A stretch of 52,387 bases of DNA from Candidatus Cloacimonadota bacterium. GTDB lineage: Bacteria; Cloacimonadota; Cloacimonadia; Cloacimonadales; Cloacimonadaceae. Under the pieces are notes generated by a model. That model had not been told where the DNA came from. It was given only the letters and a program-made list of their open reading frames with translations, and did not search any database. The stretch is from the NCBI GenBank assembly GCA_029561955.1, contig JAKQWO010000048.1, positions 1 to 52,387 on the forward strand, read 5' to 3'. Position 1 is the stretch's first letter. Each line of letters opens with the position of its first letter. Made by a program: the position numbers and the translations under genes. Positions 25,367 through 33,803 of this stretch are shown in pieces.

Positions 25367-28300
25367 ATGAGACGGTATATACTGATACTCATACTGTTGG
25401 GCTTGGTCATGTTGCCTCTGGCAGCACAGAAAAGCCTGCAACTTTCTGCTAACCCAACTTCGGTTCAGCTTCAACGCGAGACCAAAGACGGGCTTAGTGT
25501 TCGCTATTCTATAGCAAAAATCGACTACGATGAAGTGGATACCCCCCAGGGGCGCTTCACCGATGTTTATATCGAGCAATATGCTACGACCAATGAAGTT
25601 GGCTTGCCCAAGCTGCCTTTAATGAGGCAGATTATTGCAGTGCCGGAAGGTGCCAATGTAGTGGCTAACTTCACTTCGCAACAGCGTCAGAGCATCAGTC
25701 TTGCTTCCAAGGGCATTCATTATCCGATCGTGCCCCGCCAAGCTCCTGTTGCCAAAAACCAAGACCTTTCCAACCTGCCTTTTGTGGTGGATCGTGAGGT
25801 TTACAACCTCTCCGCTTGGACTGCCGGTGCCAGCGTCACAGCCACCGAGCTGGGCTATATGCGTGGTGTGAGGATGTTTGTGGTAGACTTCATGCCCATC
25901 CGCTACAACCCTGCTTTGGGCTTGATGGAAGTGATCACTGAAGCTGAAGTAAAGATAGACTTTATCGGTTCCGACCATGCTGCCACAGAGGCTTTGAGAG
26001 CCAAGACCTTCTCCCCAGCTTTTACGCCTGTTTTCAGCAACACCCTCCTCAACCCCTCTTCCACAAGAGCCACTCTCAACCGCATTCCCATGAGCTATGT
26101 GATCATCACACTTGCAAACTTCGTGACTGCTCTGCAACCGTTTGTAGACTGGAAGATTGAGGAAGGCTACAACGTGATCGTGGCAACAACGGATCAAACC
26201 GGAACCACTCCTGCCGCAATCAAAAGCTATCTGCAAAACCTCTGGGATAATGCCACGGTCGAAAGCCCCGCACCCAGCTATCTGCTCCTCGTGGGCGACG
26301 TGGCTCAAATTCCTTCAAATCAAGGTTCCACAGGTGGCTCCCACATCACAGACCTCAACTATGTGAGATTGCAGGGCTCGGACTATCTGCCCGAGATGTA
26401 TTTTAGCCGTTTTTCCGCCATCACACCTGCTGAAGTGACCAACCAGGTAAACAAGACCTTGCTGCACGAAAAGTATGCTATGCCTGATGACAGCTATCTT
26501 ACCACTTCTGTATTGATTGCCGGTGTGGACAGCTATTGGTCACCCAGCCACGCAAATGGGCAGATAAACTACGCCACCACAAACTACTTCAACCCAGCTC
26601 ACAACATCAATGCCATCACCTATCTGTATCCCCAATCCGGTTCCTCGGCTAGCCAGATCGTGCAAAACGTCTCCGGTGGAGTGGGATATGTGACCTACAC
26701 AGCGCATGGCAGTGAGACCAGTTGGGCAGACCCCTTATTCTCCATCAGCAATGTCAACAGCTTGCAAAACACCAACAAATACCCCGTGGTGATAGGCAAC
26801 TGCTGCGTCACCAATGCCTTCCAAACAGGAATCTGTTTTGGTGAAGCCTGGCTGAGGGCAGAAAATAAAGGTGCAGTGCTCTATGTAGGTGGAACAGATA
26901 ACACCTACTGGGATGAAGACTATTGGTGGAGCGTTGGTTACAAGCCTCCTGTGGTAGGTTCAGGCTCGCCCTTCGTGCCCGGCCGCACAGGCTATGTCGA
27001 CTCTGCTTTCCACGAGCACAACGAGCCTTATGAAGATTGGGCAAACCAGATGGGAGCCGGTGTCTTCATGGGCAACATGGCTGTCGTCCAATCCAACAGC
27101 AACAGAGCAAACTACTATTGGGAAGTGTATTCCATCATGGGCGATGCCAGCCTGATTCCCTACATGGGCATCCCCGCCACAAACTCCGCCCAAGTGCCAG
27201 AACTCATCCATTTGGGCTTGGATACTTTGGAAATGACGGCCGATCCTTACAGCCACGTAGCTCTTTCCATGAATGGAGTCCTGCACGGAGTAGGTCTGGC
27301 GGATGCAAATGGCAACGTGAACATTACTTACACTCCTTTTGAAGAGCCCGGAATCGCCAAAATGGTGATTACCCGCTCACACCGCAAACCCGTGATCGCA
27401 GAAATTCAAGTGCTGCCCAACACCGGCGCCTACGTCATCGTGAGCCCGATTACCGTGAACAATCCCAGCGGCAGCGGCTTAGCCGAAGCTGGAGACACCG
27501 TTTCCTTTGACCTGTCCCTGAACAACGTCGGTGTGTTGGCTGCCACCAACCTCAGCTTGACCCTCACCTCAGACAGCCCTTGGGTAAACATCCTCGAAGC
27601 CCAAGCCACCGTGTCTGACATCCCTTCCGGAAGCACCGCCAACGCCACAAACCTCTTCAGCGTGCAGATCAGCCCTGTGGTTCCAGACCAGCAAAACATC
27701 CCCTTTGAAATCAGCGTCACAGATGGCACCGATACCTGGACCAGCAGACGCAGCATCACTGCCTATGCGTCTGATGTGCAAATCACGCAATCAACTGTGA
27801 CTGATGGAAGTGGAGACGGCTTCTACGAGCCAGGCGAAACCATCACCATCCAACTCAATCTCAAAAATGAAGGCCACCTGCCCGCAGACGCAGGCCAGGT
27901 CTTAGCTTTTACAAACCACACCGGCTTCGTCCTGACCAACACCCAGGTTGATTTACCTGCCCTCTCCATTGGCGCTTCCACCCAAGTGACCATCATTGGC
28001 CTCCTCTCTGATGATATCGCACTTGGAGACGTCGTCACCGTAGGTATAGCCATTGAAGCGGGCAGCCAACTGCTCAACCACAGCGTTACCCTTCCCATCG
28101 GCATCCATGGTGAAACCTTCGAAAGTGGAGACCTCAACAGCTTCCCTTGGGTAAACACCAGCCCCGTGCCTTGGACCTTGGTCTCCGGCGCCGGAAACGT
28201 CCATTCCGGCCAGTATGCCATCAGATCAGGTGCAATCGGAAACAACACCAGCACCCAGATTATGGTGACCATGCAAATTGCATCTCCCGGAGTCATCAGA

Positions 28301-29164
28301 TTCTGGCGCAAAGTCTCCAGTGAAGCAAGTTATGACAAGCTGATCTTCTCCATCAACGGCGTGGAAAAAGCCAACTATTCCGGCAACCAAGACTGGGCGG
28401 AAGTCAGCTTTGATGTGGACGCAGGCACCAATACCTTCACTTGGAAATATCAAAAAGACTATTCCGTGACCTCTGGAAGTGACTGTGCCTGGATAGATGA
28501 CATCACCTTCCCCTTCACAAATTCCACCGATGCAGCCATATTCTTCGTTCCTGTAGAGGAAATCCAGTTTTTGGATGCAAAACCAGGACAGGTGCTCAGT
28601 CAAGACATCACCATCCGTAACCTGGGCAACATCCCCATGAGTGGCACAATCAGCATCCCCGCAGAATTCAACCTCTATCTGGGTAGCAATGCCCTGCCTG
28701 CTGATTATTACTACACTGTAGATGCAGCCTCAAACGCTGTGTTCAGGCTTGAATACGTGGTTCCGGATCCTGCTGTAAACTATACTGGAAGTATCATCAT
28801 CAGTTCAAACGACCTCAGCAATCCGGCCGTGATGATTGGAGTCACCGTAACACCTTATGTTTCAAACGACGACCCTTCCACACCCATCACCACCATGTTG
28901 CAAGGAAACTATCCCAACCCCTTCAACCCTGAAACAACCATCCGCTTTGCCACCAAGAATTTCGGCAACGTGAAGATCACCATCTACAACATCAAAGGTC
29001 AGGTGGTGAAAACCTTGGCAGACAAAGTGTATCCCGCAGGAAACCACCAGTTGATTTGGAATGGCAAGGATGATAAGGGACGCAGCGTCTCCAGCGGTAT
29101 CTATATGTATCGCATGGAAACACCCTCTTACGCCAAAACCATGAAGATGATGCTGATGAAATAA
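25367..29164 (+). CDS. Lysine-gingipain-like (Kgp-type) peptidase C25 with adhesin domain and T9SS-type C-terminal domain
   Basis: 1265 aa. Signal peptide 1-20 (ends PLAAQ); propeptide to about 235. The C25 domain spans about 240-600 with H447 (YTAHGSETSWADP) and C480 (VIGNCCVTNAF), 33 apart. ICFGEAWLRAENKGAVLYVGG and YWDEDYWWSVG closely recall P. gingivalis Kgp. An Ig-like domain follows (NGVLHGVGLADANGN). CARDB-like repeats lie at about 690-900. A cleaved-adhesin/MAM-like jelly roll is at about 912-1049 (ETFESGDLNSFPW...SDCAWIDDITFP). The end is the sorting domain NYPNPFNPETTIRF...GIYMYRME. AAGGAG precedes the ATG. Predicted surface protease; lysine preference is inferred from similarity only. 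Confidence 0.9.
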   Translation: MRRYILILILLGLVMLPLAAQKSLQLSANPTSVQLQRETKDGLSVRYSIAKIDYDEVDTPQGRFTDVYIEQYATTNEVGLPKLPLMRQIIAVPEGANVVANFTSQQRQSISLASKGIHYPIVPRQAPVAKNQDLSNLPFVVDREVYNLSAWTAGASVTATELGYMRGVRMFVVDFMPIRYNPALGLMEVITEAEVKIDFIGSDHAATEALRAKTFSPAFTPVFSNTLLNPSSTRATLNRIPMSYVIITLANFVTALQPFVDWKIEEGYNVIVATTDQTGTTPAAIKSYLQNLWDNATVESPAPSYLLLVGDVAQIPSNQGSTGGSHITDLNYVRLQGSDYLPEMYFSRFSAITPAEVTNQVNKTLLHEKYAMPDDSYLTTSVLIAGVDSYWSPSHANGQINYATTNYFNPAHNINAITYLYPQSGSSASQIVQNVSGGVGYVTYTAHGSETSWADPLFSISNVNSLQNTNKYPVVIGNCCVTNAFQTGICFGEAWLRAENKGAVLYVGGTDNTYWDEDYWWSVGYKPPVVGSGSPFVPGRTGYVDSAFHEHNEPYEDWANQMGAGVFMGNMAVVQSNSNRANYYWEVYSIMGDASLIPYMGIPATNSAQVPELIHLGLDTLEMTADPYSHVALSMNGVLHGVGLADANGNVNITYTPFEEPGIAKMVITRSHRKPVIAEIQVLPNTGAYVIVSPITVNNPSGSGLAEAGDTVSFDLSLNNVGVLAATNLSLTLTSDSPWVNILEAQATVSDIPSGSTANATNLFSVQISPVVPDQQNIPFEISVTDGTDTWTSRRSITAYASDVQITQSTVTDGSGDGFYEPGETITIQLNLKNEGHLPADAGQVLAFTNHTGFVLTNTQVDLPALSIGASTQVTIIGLLSDDIALGDVVTVGIAIEAGSQLLNHSVTLPIGIHGETFESGDLNSFPWVNTSPVPWTLVSGAGNVHSGQYAIRSGAIGNNTSTQIMVTMQIASPGVIRFWRKVSSEASYDKLIFSINGVEKANYSGNQDWAEVSFDVDAGTNTFTWKYQKDYSVTSGSDCAWIDDITFPFTNSTDAAIFFVPVEEIQFLDAKPGQVLSQDITIRNLGNIPMSGTISIPAEFNLYLGSNALPADYYYTVDAASNAVFRLEYVVPDPAVNYTGSIIISSNDLSNPAVMIGVTVTPYVSNDDPSTPITTMLQGNYPNPFNPETTIRFATKNFGNVKITIYNIKGQVVKTLADKVYPAGNHQLIWNGKDDKGRSVSSGIYMYRMETPSYAKTMKMMLMK

Positions 29165-29177
29165 GCATAAATTCGAT

Positions 29178-29217
29178 ACCGGAGCGATGTAATTCCACGT
29201 CGCTCCGGCGTCTTTTT
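29178..29217 (+). terminator. Terminator after the Kgp-like gene
   Basis: A 9-bp stem CCGGAGCGA/TCGCTCCGG with a 12-nt loop is followed by CGTCTTTTTA. It lies about 15 bp past the stop codon, so the two protease genes can be transcribed separately. Confidence 0.85.
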
Positions 29218-29324
29218 AGATTATGTGCGTTATATGGATCATTTCTTGCATAATCCCCCCAAGTGATCCCTATAACCCATATAAAGGTTTTAGAAAATAA
29301 AGTGAAACAGCCACGGAGGCTTAA

Positions 29325-32300
29325 ATGAAACATGTGTTTATTATTCTGGCTTTGCTGCTCAGCTTTGGATTGCTGATGGCAGAACAGATAACCGTTGGAG
29401 TGGATTCCAACGAAATCCGCCTGATTGAGGCGCAGCCCGAGAATATGATCTTGGAACTCAATTTTGCCAGTTTCGAACGTGAAGCCGTTGAGATTGACGG
29501 GCAGACCTATTACAATCTTAGCGTCAAAAAAGGTGGTCTTACTTTGGAACGTGGTTTGCCACAGCTTCCCATCCTGGCCGCCAGCGTGATCATCCCAAAT
29601 ACCGCTAAGATGCAACTGGAGATCGTATCTTCTGAATTTATCGATCTGGACATGAAGGTAGCCCCTTCCAAAGGTAACCTCACCAGAGATATAGACCCCG
29701 CCACAGTGCCCTATAGCTTTGATTCCTTTTATCAAAGCGATAGTGCTTGGCCAGAGAGCCAAACCGAGCTGAGCGAGCCTTTCATCCTCAGAGACTATCG
29801 CGGCATCACAGTCCGGTTTACTCCTTTTAGCTACTACCCCGCCACGGGCAAGCTGAGAGTCTTCACCAAAATCAAAGTCGCTCTCAGCCAACAAGGCACC
29901 GACCTCACCAACTCTCTAAGCACGCCCAAAACCAGCTATAGCAAAGAGTTTGAGGGCATCTACCAAAACATGTTCCTAAACTTTGGCATGGCCAAATATC
30001 CCTCCTTGGCCGAAGAAGGACGCATCTTGGTGATCAAGCACAGTATGTTTGATGCTGCCATCGTCCCTTGGGTGGAATGGAAGCGTCAAAACGGCTATGT
30101 CGTGGATGTGGTCGACGTTTCTGTAGCCGGCCCCACCGCATCCAACATCAAAACCTACATCCAAAACCAATACAATCAAAACGACGGCCTGATGTTTGTC
30201 CAGATCATGGGAGACGCACCACAGGTTCCCTCTCTCACCCACAAAGCTGGAGGCTCAGACCCCTCCTATGCCCTTTTGGCAGGTAATGACAACTATCCGG
30301 ACATCTATGTCAGCCGCTTTTCCGCAGAAAACGTGACCGACATGCAAACCCAGGTTACAAAAGTAGTGGAATATGAACGTGACTGGGATACCACTGATAC
30401 TTGGATACCAAAAGCCATAGGAATTGCCTCCAACGAAGGTGGAGGCAGCCAGGGAGACAATGGCGAAAGCGACCAACAACACATGGAGATCATCCGCGGT
30501 AAACTGCTCAACTATGGCTACACTACGGTAGACCAGATCTACCAATCCCAGGGCGCCACCGCTACCCAGGTGAGCAACAGCGTCAATGCCGGCCGCGGTT
30601 TTATCAATTATATCGGGCATGGCTTGGATAACTCTTGGAGCACCACGGGATTCAATATCAACAACGTAAACCAGCTTACAAACGACAACATGCTGCCCTT
30701 CATCGTGAGTGTTGCCTGCTTGAATGGCAACTTTGTCTCCCGCACCTGCTTTGCGGAAGCTTGGCTCAGAGCCAAAAACAACAGCACCGGTGAGCCTACT
30801 GGCGGAATCGCCATGTATGCCAGCACGGTCAATCAAGGCTGGTCACCTCCCATGCGTGGTCAAGATGAGATCGTAGACCTGCTGGTGTCAGAATCCAAGC
30901 ACACCATCGGCGGTCTGTTCTTCAATGGCTCTTCCAAGATGATGGAAGTATACGGCAACAGCGGAGTCGATGAATATAAAAACTGGCACATCTTTGGAGA
31001 CGCCTCCATGCAGGCACGCACCAAAACCCCTCTACCACTCACAGCAGCCCATATGGAAAATCTCCTGATAGGCATGGATAGCTTTGCTGTGACCACCGTC
31101 CCAGGCGCACGAGTCACTCTCTATGCGGATGGAGTGGTCTATGCTCATGGTATCGCAGACGCAGCCGGACTGGCCGATTTGAGCCTCACCGTGCTACCTC
31201 CACAGCCCATGGACCTCACCCTCACCATCACAGCTTTCAATCATCAGAGCTTGGTCGGAATCCTACCCGTTATCCCAGCCGATGGTGCATATATCACCCT
31301 TGGCGATATGACTATCGTTGATGGAAACAACAATATCCCGGAATATGGCGAAACCGTTACCGTCCATTTTGCCCTGAACAATATGGGTAACGATAACGCA
31401 GAGAACGTCTTGATAAGCCTCACCGTTGACAGCCCCTACATCAACGTGATCAACAATCAGGACCAAGTGAGCGTGATCGAGGCGCATGGCTTAGGCAACA
31501 CCGTGGATGGATTTAACCTCCAAATTGCCAATAACGTTCCCGACCAGTATGTCGCAGCTCTGGAACTGCACATCGTCACCGCCGCTGCTGAAGAATTTAC
31601 CTACACCCGCAACCTGATCGTCAACGCTCCGCATCTGGAGTTTGGTCAAGTGACTATAGATGACGTTTTGGGCAACAATAACCAGGCTCTTGATCCCGGT
31701 GAAATGGTAACTATCCACTTTCCCATCATCAACTCCGGCCATGCTAACACCTTTGATCTCAGCAGCTTTATGGTGGTGAGCGATGTCTTCCACGTGGCAG
31801 ACCCCCTGGATGTCGAGTTTAGCTCCCTGGATGTCGGTGAAGAAGTAATCATGAGCTATTCCGTTATCTTCAGCTCTCAGTTGCCTCAGGGGACGATCGT
31901 GAATATCACCACCATGGTCATGAGCGGTCAATATAGCAGCGCCAAGACCTACAGCCTTAGCTTGGGTCAGGTGCAAGAAACCTTTGAAAATGGCCTGAAT
32001 CAATTCCCCTGGGTCTTCACAAATGGAGATTGGACACCCGAGGCCGGAAGCAGCTACAATGGCTCCATGGCTGCCAGATCACCAATGATCAACCACAGCC
32101 AAACCACCACCATGAGCGTGACCCTCCTCAGCGAATCACCCGGCTTGATCTCCTTCTGGAAAAAGGTATCCTCCGAATTCAACTATGACTGGCTCAAATT
32201 CTATATCAATGGCGTCCTCAAAGACCAATGGAGTGGCACAAACGACGTCTGGAGCCAAGTTACCTACAACACCAATGCAGGCACGAATACCTACAAGTGG

Positions 32301-33020
32301 GAGTATTCCAAAGATAACTCTACCAGCAGCTTACAAGATTGCGCTTGGATCGATGACATCATATTTCCCACCACCGGGGAAATCATGGATACTCCCATCG
32401 CAAGTGTAGACCTAACTGCACTGGATTTTGGCATGGTAAACGTCGGCGAAAGCCTCACTCTGCCTCTGACCATCACCAACTCCAGCACTTCCATCCTGAT
32501 CGGAACCGCTACCATTCAAGCTCCTTTCTGCCTCATCGACGGCGTGGGTGGTGAGCATCAACACATGAATGTCATCGTGATGCCCGAAAGCTTCCTGCAG
32601 CTTAGCGTTAGCTTCATTCCTACAGGTAGCGGAACTTTTGAAAAAACCTTGACCCTCAATACGGATGCGACAACTCCCACCATCACCATCAACCTCAGTG
32701 GCATAGGAGAAGTCGTCTCAAACGATGATAATGCGCTGCAAACCATTACAGCGCTGAAAGGTAACTTCCCCAATCCCTTCAACCCCACCACAGAGATAGC
32801 CTATAGCCTCAAAGAAACGGGCAAGGTAAAGATCGAAATCTACAACCTCAAAGGCCAACTTGTGAAAACTTTAGTCAACGACACTATGCCCCAAGGCGAA
32901 CACCGCATCACTTGGAATGGTAAAGACCAGCGTGGAAACGGCGTTGCCAGCGGCATTTATATGTATCGTATGGAAACGCCCTCTTATACTAAAACCAAGA
33001 AGATGATGCTGATGAAGTAA
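29325..33020 (+). CDS. Arginine-gingipain-like (Rgp-type) peptidase C25 with adhesin domain and T9SS-type C-terminal domain
   Basis: 1231 aa. Signal peptide 1-19; propeptide to about 225; C25 domain about 228-580. H432 (NYIGHGLDNSW) and C465 (VSVACLNGNF) are 33 apart. IASNEGGGSQGDNGESD recalls RgpB, and D383 of that motif lines up with the Asp fixing arginine specificity there (D163, from memory). TVNQGWSPPMRGQDE also matches RgpB. CARDB-like repeats span about 655-880. A MAM-like adhesin domain covers 884-1015 and is paralogous to the upstream protein's. A choice-of-anchor-D/ASH-like domain (1030-1135) and the same sorting domain follow. ATG follows a GGAGG site. Predicted secreted arginine-specific protease. 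Confidence 0.9.
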   Translation: MKHVFIILALLLSFGLLMAEQITVGVDSNEIRLIEAQPENMILELNFASFEREAVEIDGQTYYNLSVKKGGLTLERGLPQLPILAASVIIPNTAKMQLEIVSSEFIDLDMKVAPSKGNLTRDIDPATVPYSFDSFYQSDSAWPESQTELSEPFILRDYRGITVRFTPFSYYPATGKLRVFTKIKVALSQQGTDLTNSLSTPKTSYSKEFEGIYQNMFLNFGMAKYPSLAEEGRILVIKHSMFDAAIVPWVEWKRQNGYVVDVVDVSVAGPTASNIKTYIQNQYNQNDGLMFVQIMGDAPQVPSLTHKAGGSDPSYALLAGNDNYPDIYVSRFSAENVTDMQTQVTKVVEYERDWDTTDTWIPKAIGIASNEGGGSQGDNGESDQQHMEIIRGKLLNYGYTTVDQIYQSQGATATQVSNSVNAGRGFINYIGHGLDNSWSTTGFNINNVNQLTNDNMLPFIVSVACLNGNFVSRTCFAEAWLRAKNNSTGEPTGGIAMYASTVNQGWSPPMRGQDEIVDLLVSESKHTIGGLFFNGSSKMMEVYGNSGVDEYKNWHIFGDASMQARTKTPLPLTAAHMENLLIGMDSFAVTTVPGARVTLYADGVVYAHGIADAAGLADLSLTVLPPQPMDLTLTITAFNHQSLVGILPVIPADGAYITLGDMTIVDGNNNIPEYGETVTVHFALNNMGNDNAENVLISLTVDSPYINVINNQDQVSVIEAHGLGNTVDGFNLQIANNVPDQYVAALELHIVTAAAEEFTYTRNLIVNAPHLEFGQVTIDDVLGNNNQALDPGEMVTIHFPIINSGHANTFDLSSFMVVSDVFHVADPLDVEFSSLDVGEEVIMSYSVIFSSQLPQGTIVNITTMVMSGQYSSAKTYSLSLGQVQETFENGLNQFPWVFTNGDWTPEAGSSYNGSMAARSPMINHSQTTTMSVTLLSESPGLISFWKKVSSEFNYDWLKFYINGVLKDQWSGTNDVWSQVTYNTNAGTNTYKWEYSKDNSTSSLQDCAWIDDIIFPTTGEIMDTPIASVDLTALDFGMVNVGESLTLPLTITNSSTSILIGTATIQAPFCLIDGVGGEHQHMNVIVMPESFLQLSVSFIPTGSGTFEKTLTLNTDATTPTITINLSGIGEVVSNDDNALQTITALKGNFPNPFNPTTEIAYSLKETGKVKIEIYNLKGQLVKTLVNDTMPQGEHRITWNGKDQRGNGVASGIYMYRMETPSYTKTKKMMLMK

Positions 33021-33045
33021 ATTGACACAGGATAAACGATAGATA

Positions 33046-33074
33046 GGCCCCGGGGAGCTTCCTCGGGGCTTTTT
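33046..33074 (+). terminator. Terminator after the Rgp-like gene
   Basis: GCCCCGGGG pairs with CCTCGGGGC (one mismatch) around AGCTT, followed by TTTTTAA. Placed 26 bp past the stop codon. Confidence 0.85.
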
Positions 33075-33199
33075 AATGCTCAGGATTTTAGCTCAGGAAA
33101 TGGGTGAATCAACCCGAGTAATCCAAAATACTCTTTCCCTAAGGTTGAGCTTTTCTTCCGTTACTTCCAACCGCTTGGGTGCTTCGGTGGCTGCCCCTT

Positions 33200-33284
33200 C
33201 CTTACTTAGCCGCAGGGAGATGCCGTGGTGATACTCGGGTTTTTCCCGAGTGGCTCCGAGTAATCACCGGGCGGGTAAGCAAGG
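33200..33284 (+). repeat. 85-bp palindromic dispersed repeat, copy 3
   Basis: Identical to copy 1 (2060-2144) except at three positions over 85 bp, including the full CTCGGG-TTTTT-CCCGAG hairpin and the outer GCGGGTAAGCAAGG arm. Confidence 0.92.
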
Positions 33285-33395
33285 AAGAAGCAGGGTCGCC
33301 CGCCGGAGCGAACCAGTAAGGGCAATCGCCATATCGCCCATGGAAAATACACCCGCTACCGCTACACCGTCGCAAAAATGCCAATGCTGTGCTTA

Positions 33396-33440
33396 GCAAA
33401 GAAGAGGTGGGCAAAGTCACGTCGGGGCTACTGCATTTTT
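33396..33440 (+). repeat. Companion repeat module, copy 3 (partial)
   Basis: GCAAAGAAGAGGTGGGCAAA then CACGTCGGGGCTACTGCATTT aligns with the right half of copy 2 (AAAGGTGGCTCACAG ... CACTGGGGCAACTGCATT). The left half is not recognisable. Confidence 0.5.
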
Positions 33441-33754
33441 CGAGGTAAATTCTGGGTTGATCTCCTACCAAAATAATAGGAGTTCCTGGGCAATTTTGGA
33501 ACTGGAAAGAGTGGGGCTTTTTGAAATATTTGCCTTCGGCATGGGTATTCTGCAAAGGAAAACGCCCTTTTTGACCCTCCCCAAAGCCGCTGTTTATGCG
33601 GCGTCCCTGCCCCGCCCCTGCTCGGCCCTTGCCCCGTGGAGCAAGAACGGCATAGGATAGCAGTAGGTCACGAGTTTGGGCGGAGTAGGAGCCAAGAAAG
33701 TGGTGAACCTTTTCAAAAAGGCAAATGTCTTGAAAATATCGGGGTTGAGTCAAA

Positions 33755-33780
33755 CAAAAAAGGCCCCGGAAAGGGGCCTA
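33755..33780 (-). terminator. Terminator of the AsnB-like gene
   Basis: On the minus strand AGGCCCC-TTTCC-GGGGCCT forms a strong stem followed by TTTTTG. It sits 24 bp past the stop codon. Confidence 0.88.
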
Positions 33781-33803
33781 GAATTAACAGAAAAAATCAA
33801 GCT

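Larger units (their letters stand above)
33021..33803. other. Convergent intergenic region with terminators and repeats
   Basis: 783 bp between converging genes. It holds a terminator on each strand (33046-33074 and 33755-33780), the third 85-bp palindrome (33200-33284) and a partial companion module (33396-33440). The longest open frame here (minus, 33202-33753) runs through repeat and GC-rich sequence, resembles no protein and is not called. Confidence 0.65.

Noticed and set aside
33202-33753. 183-codon minus-strand open frame
   Set aside because: It covers the 85-bp repeat and GC-rich intergenic sequence and its translation resembles no protein.
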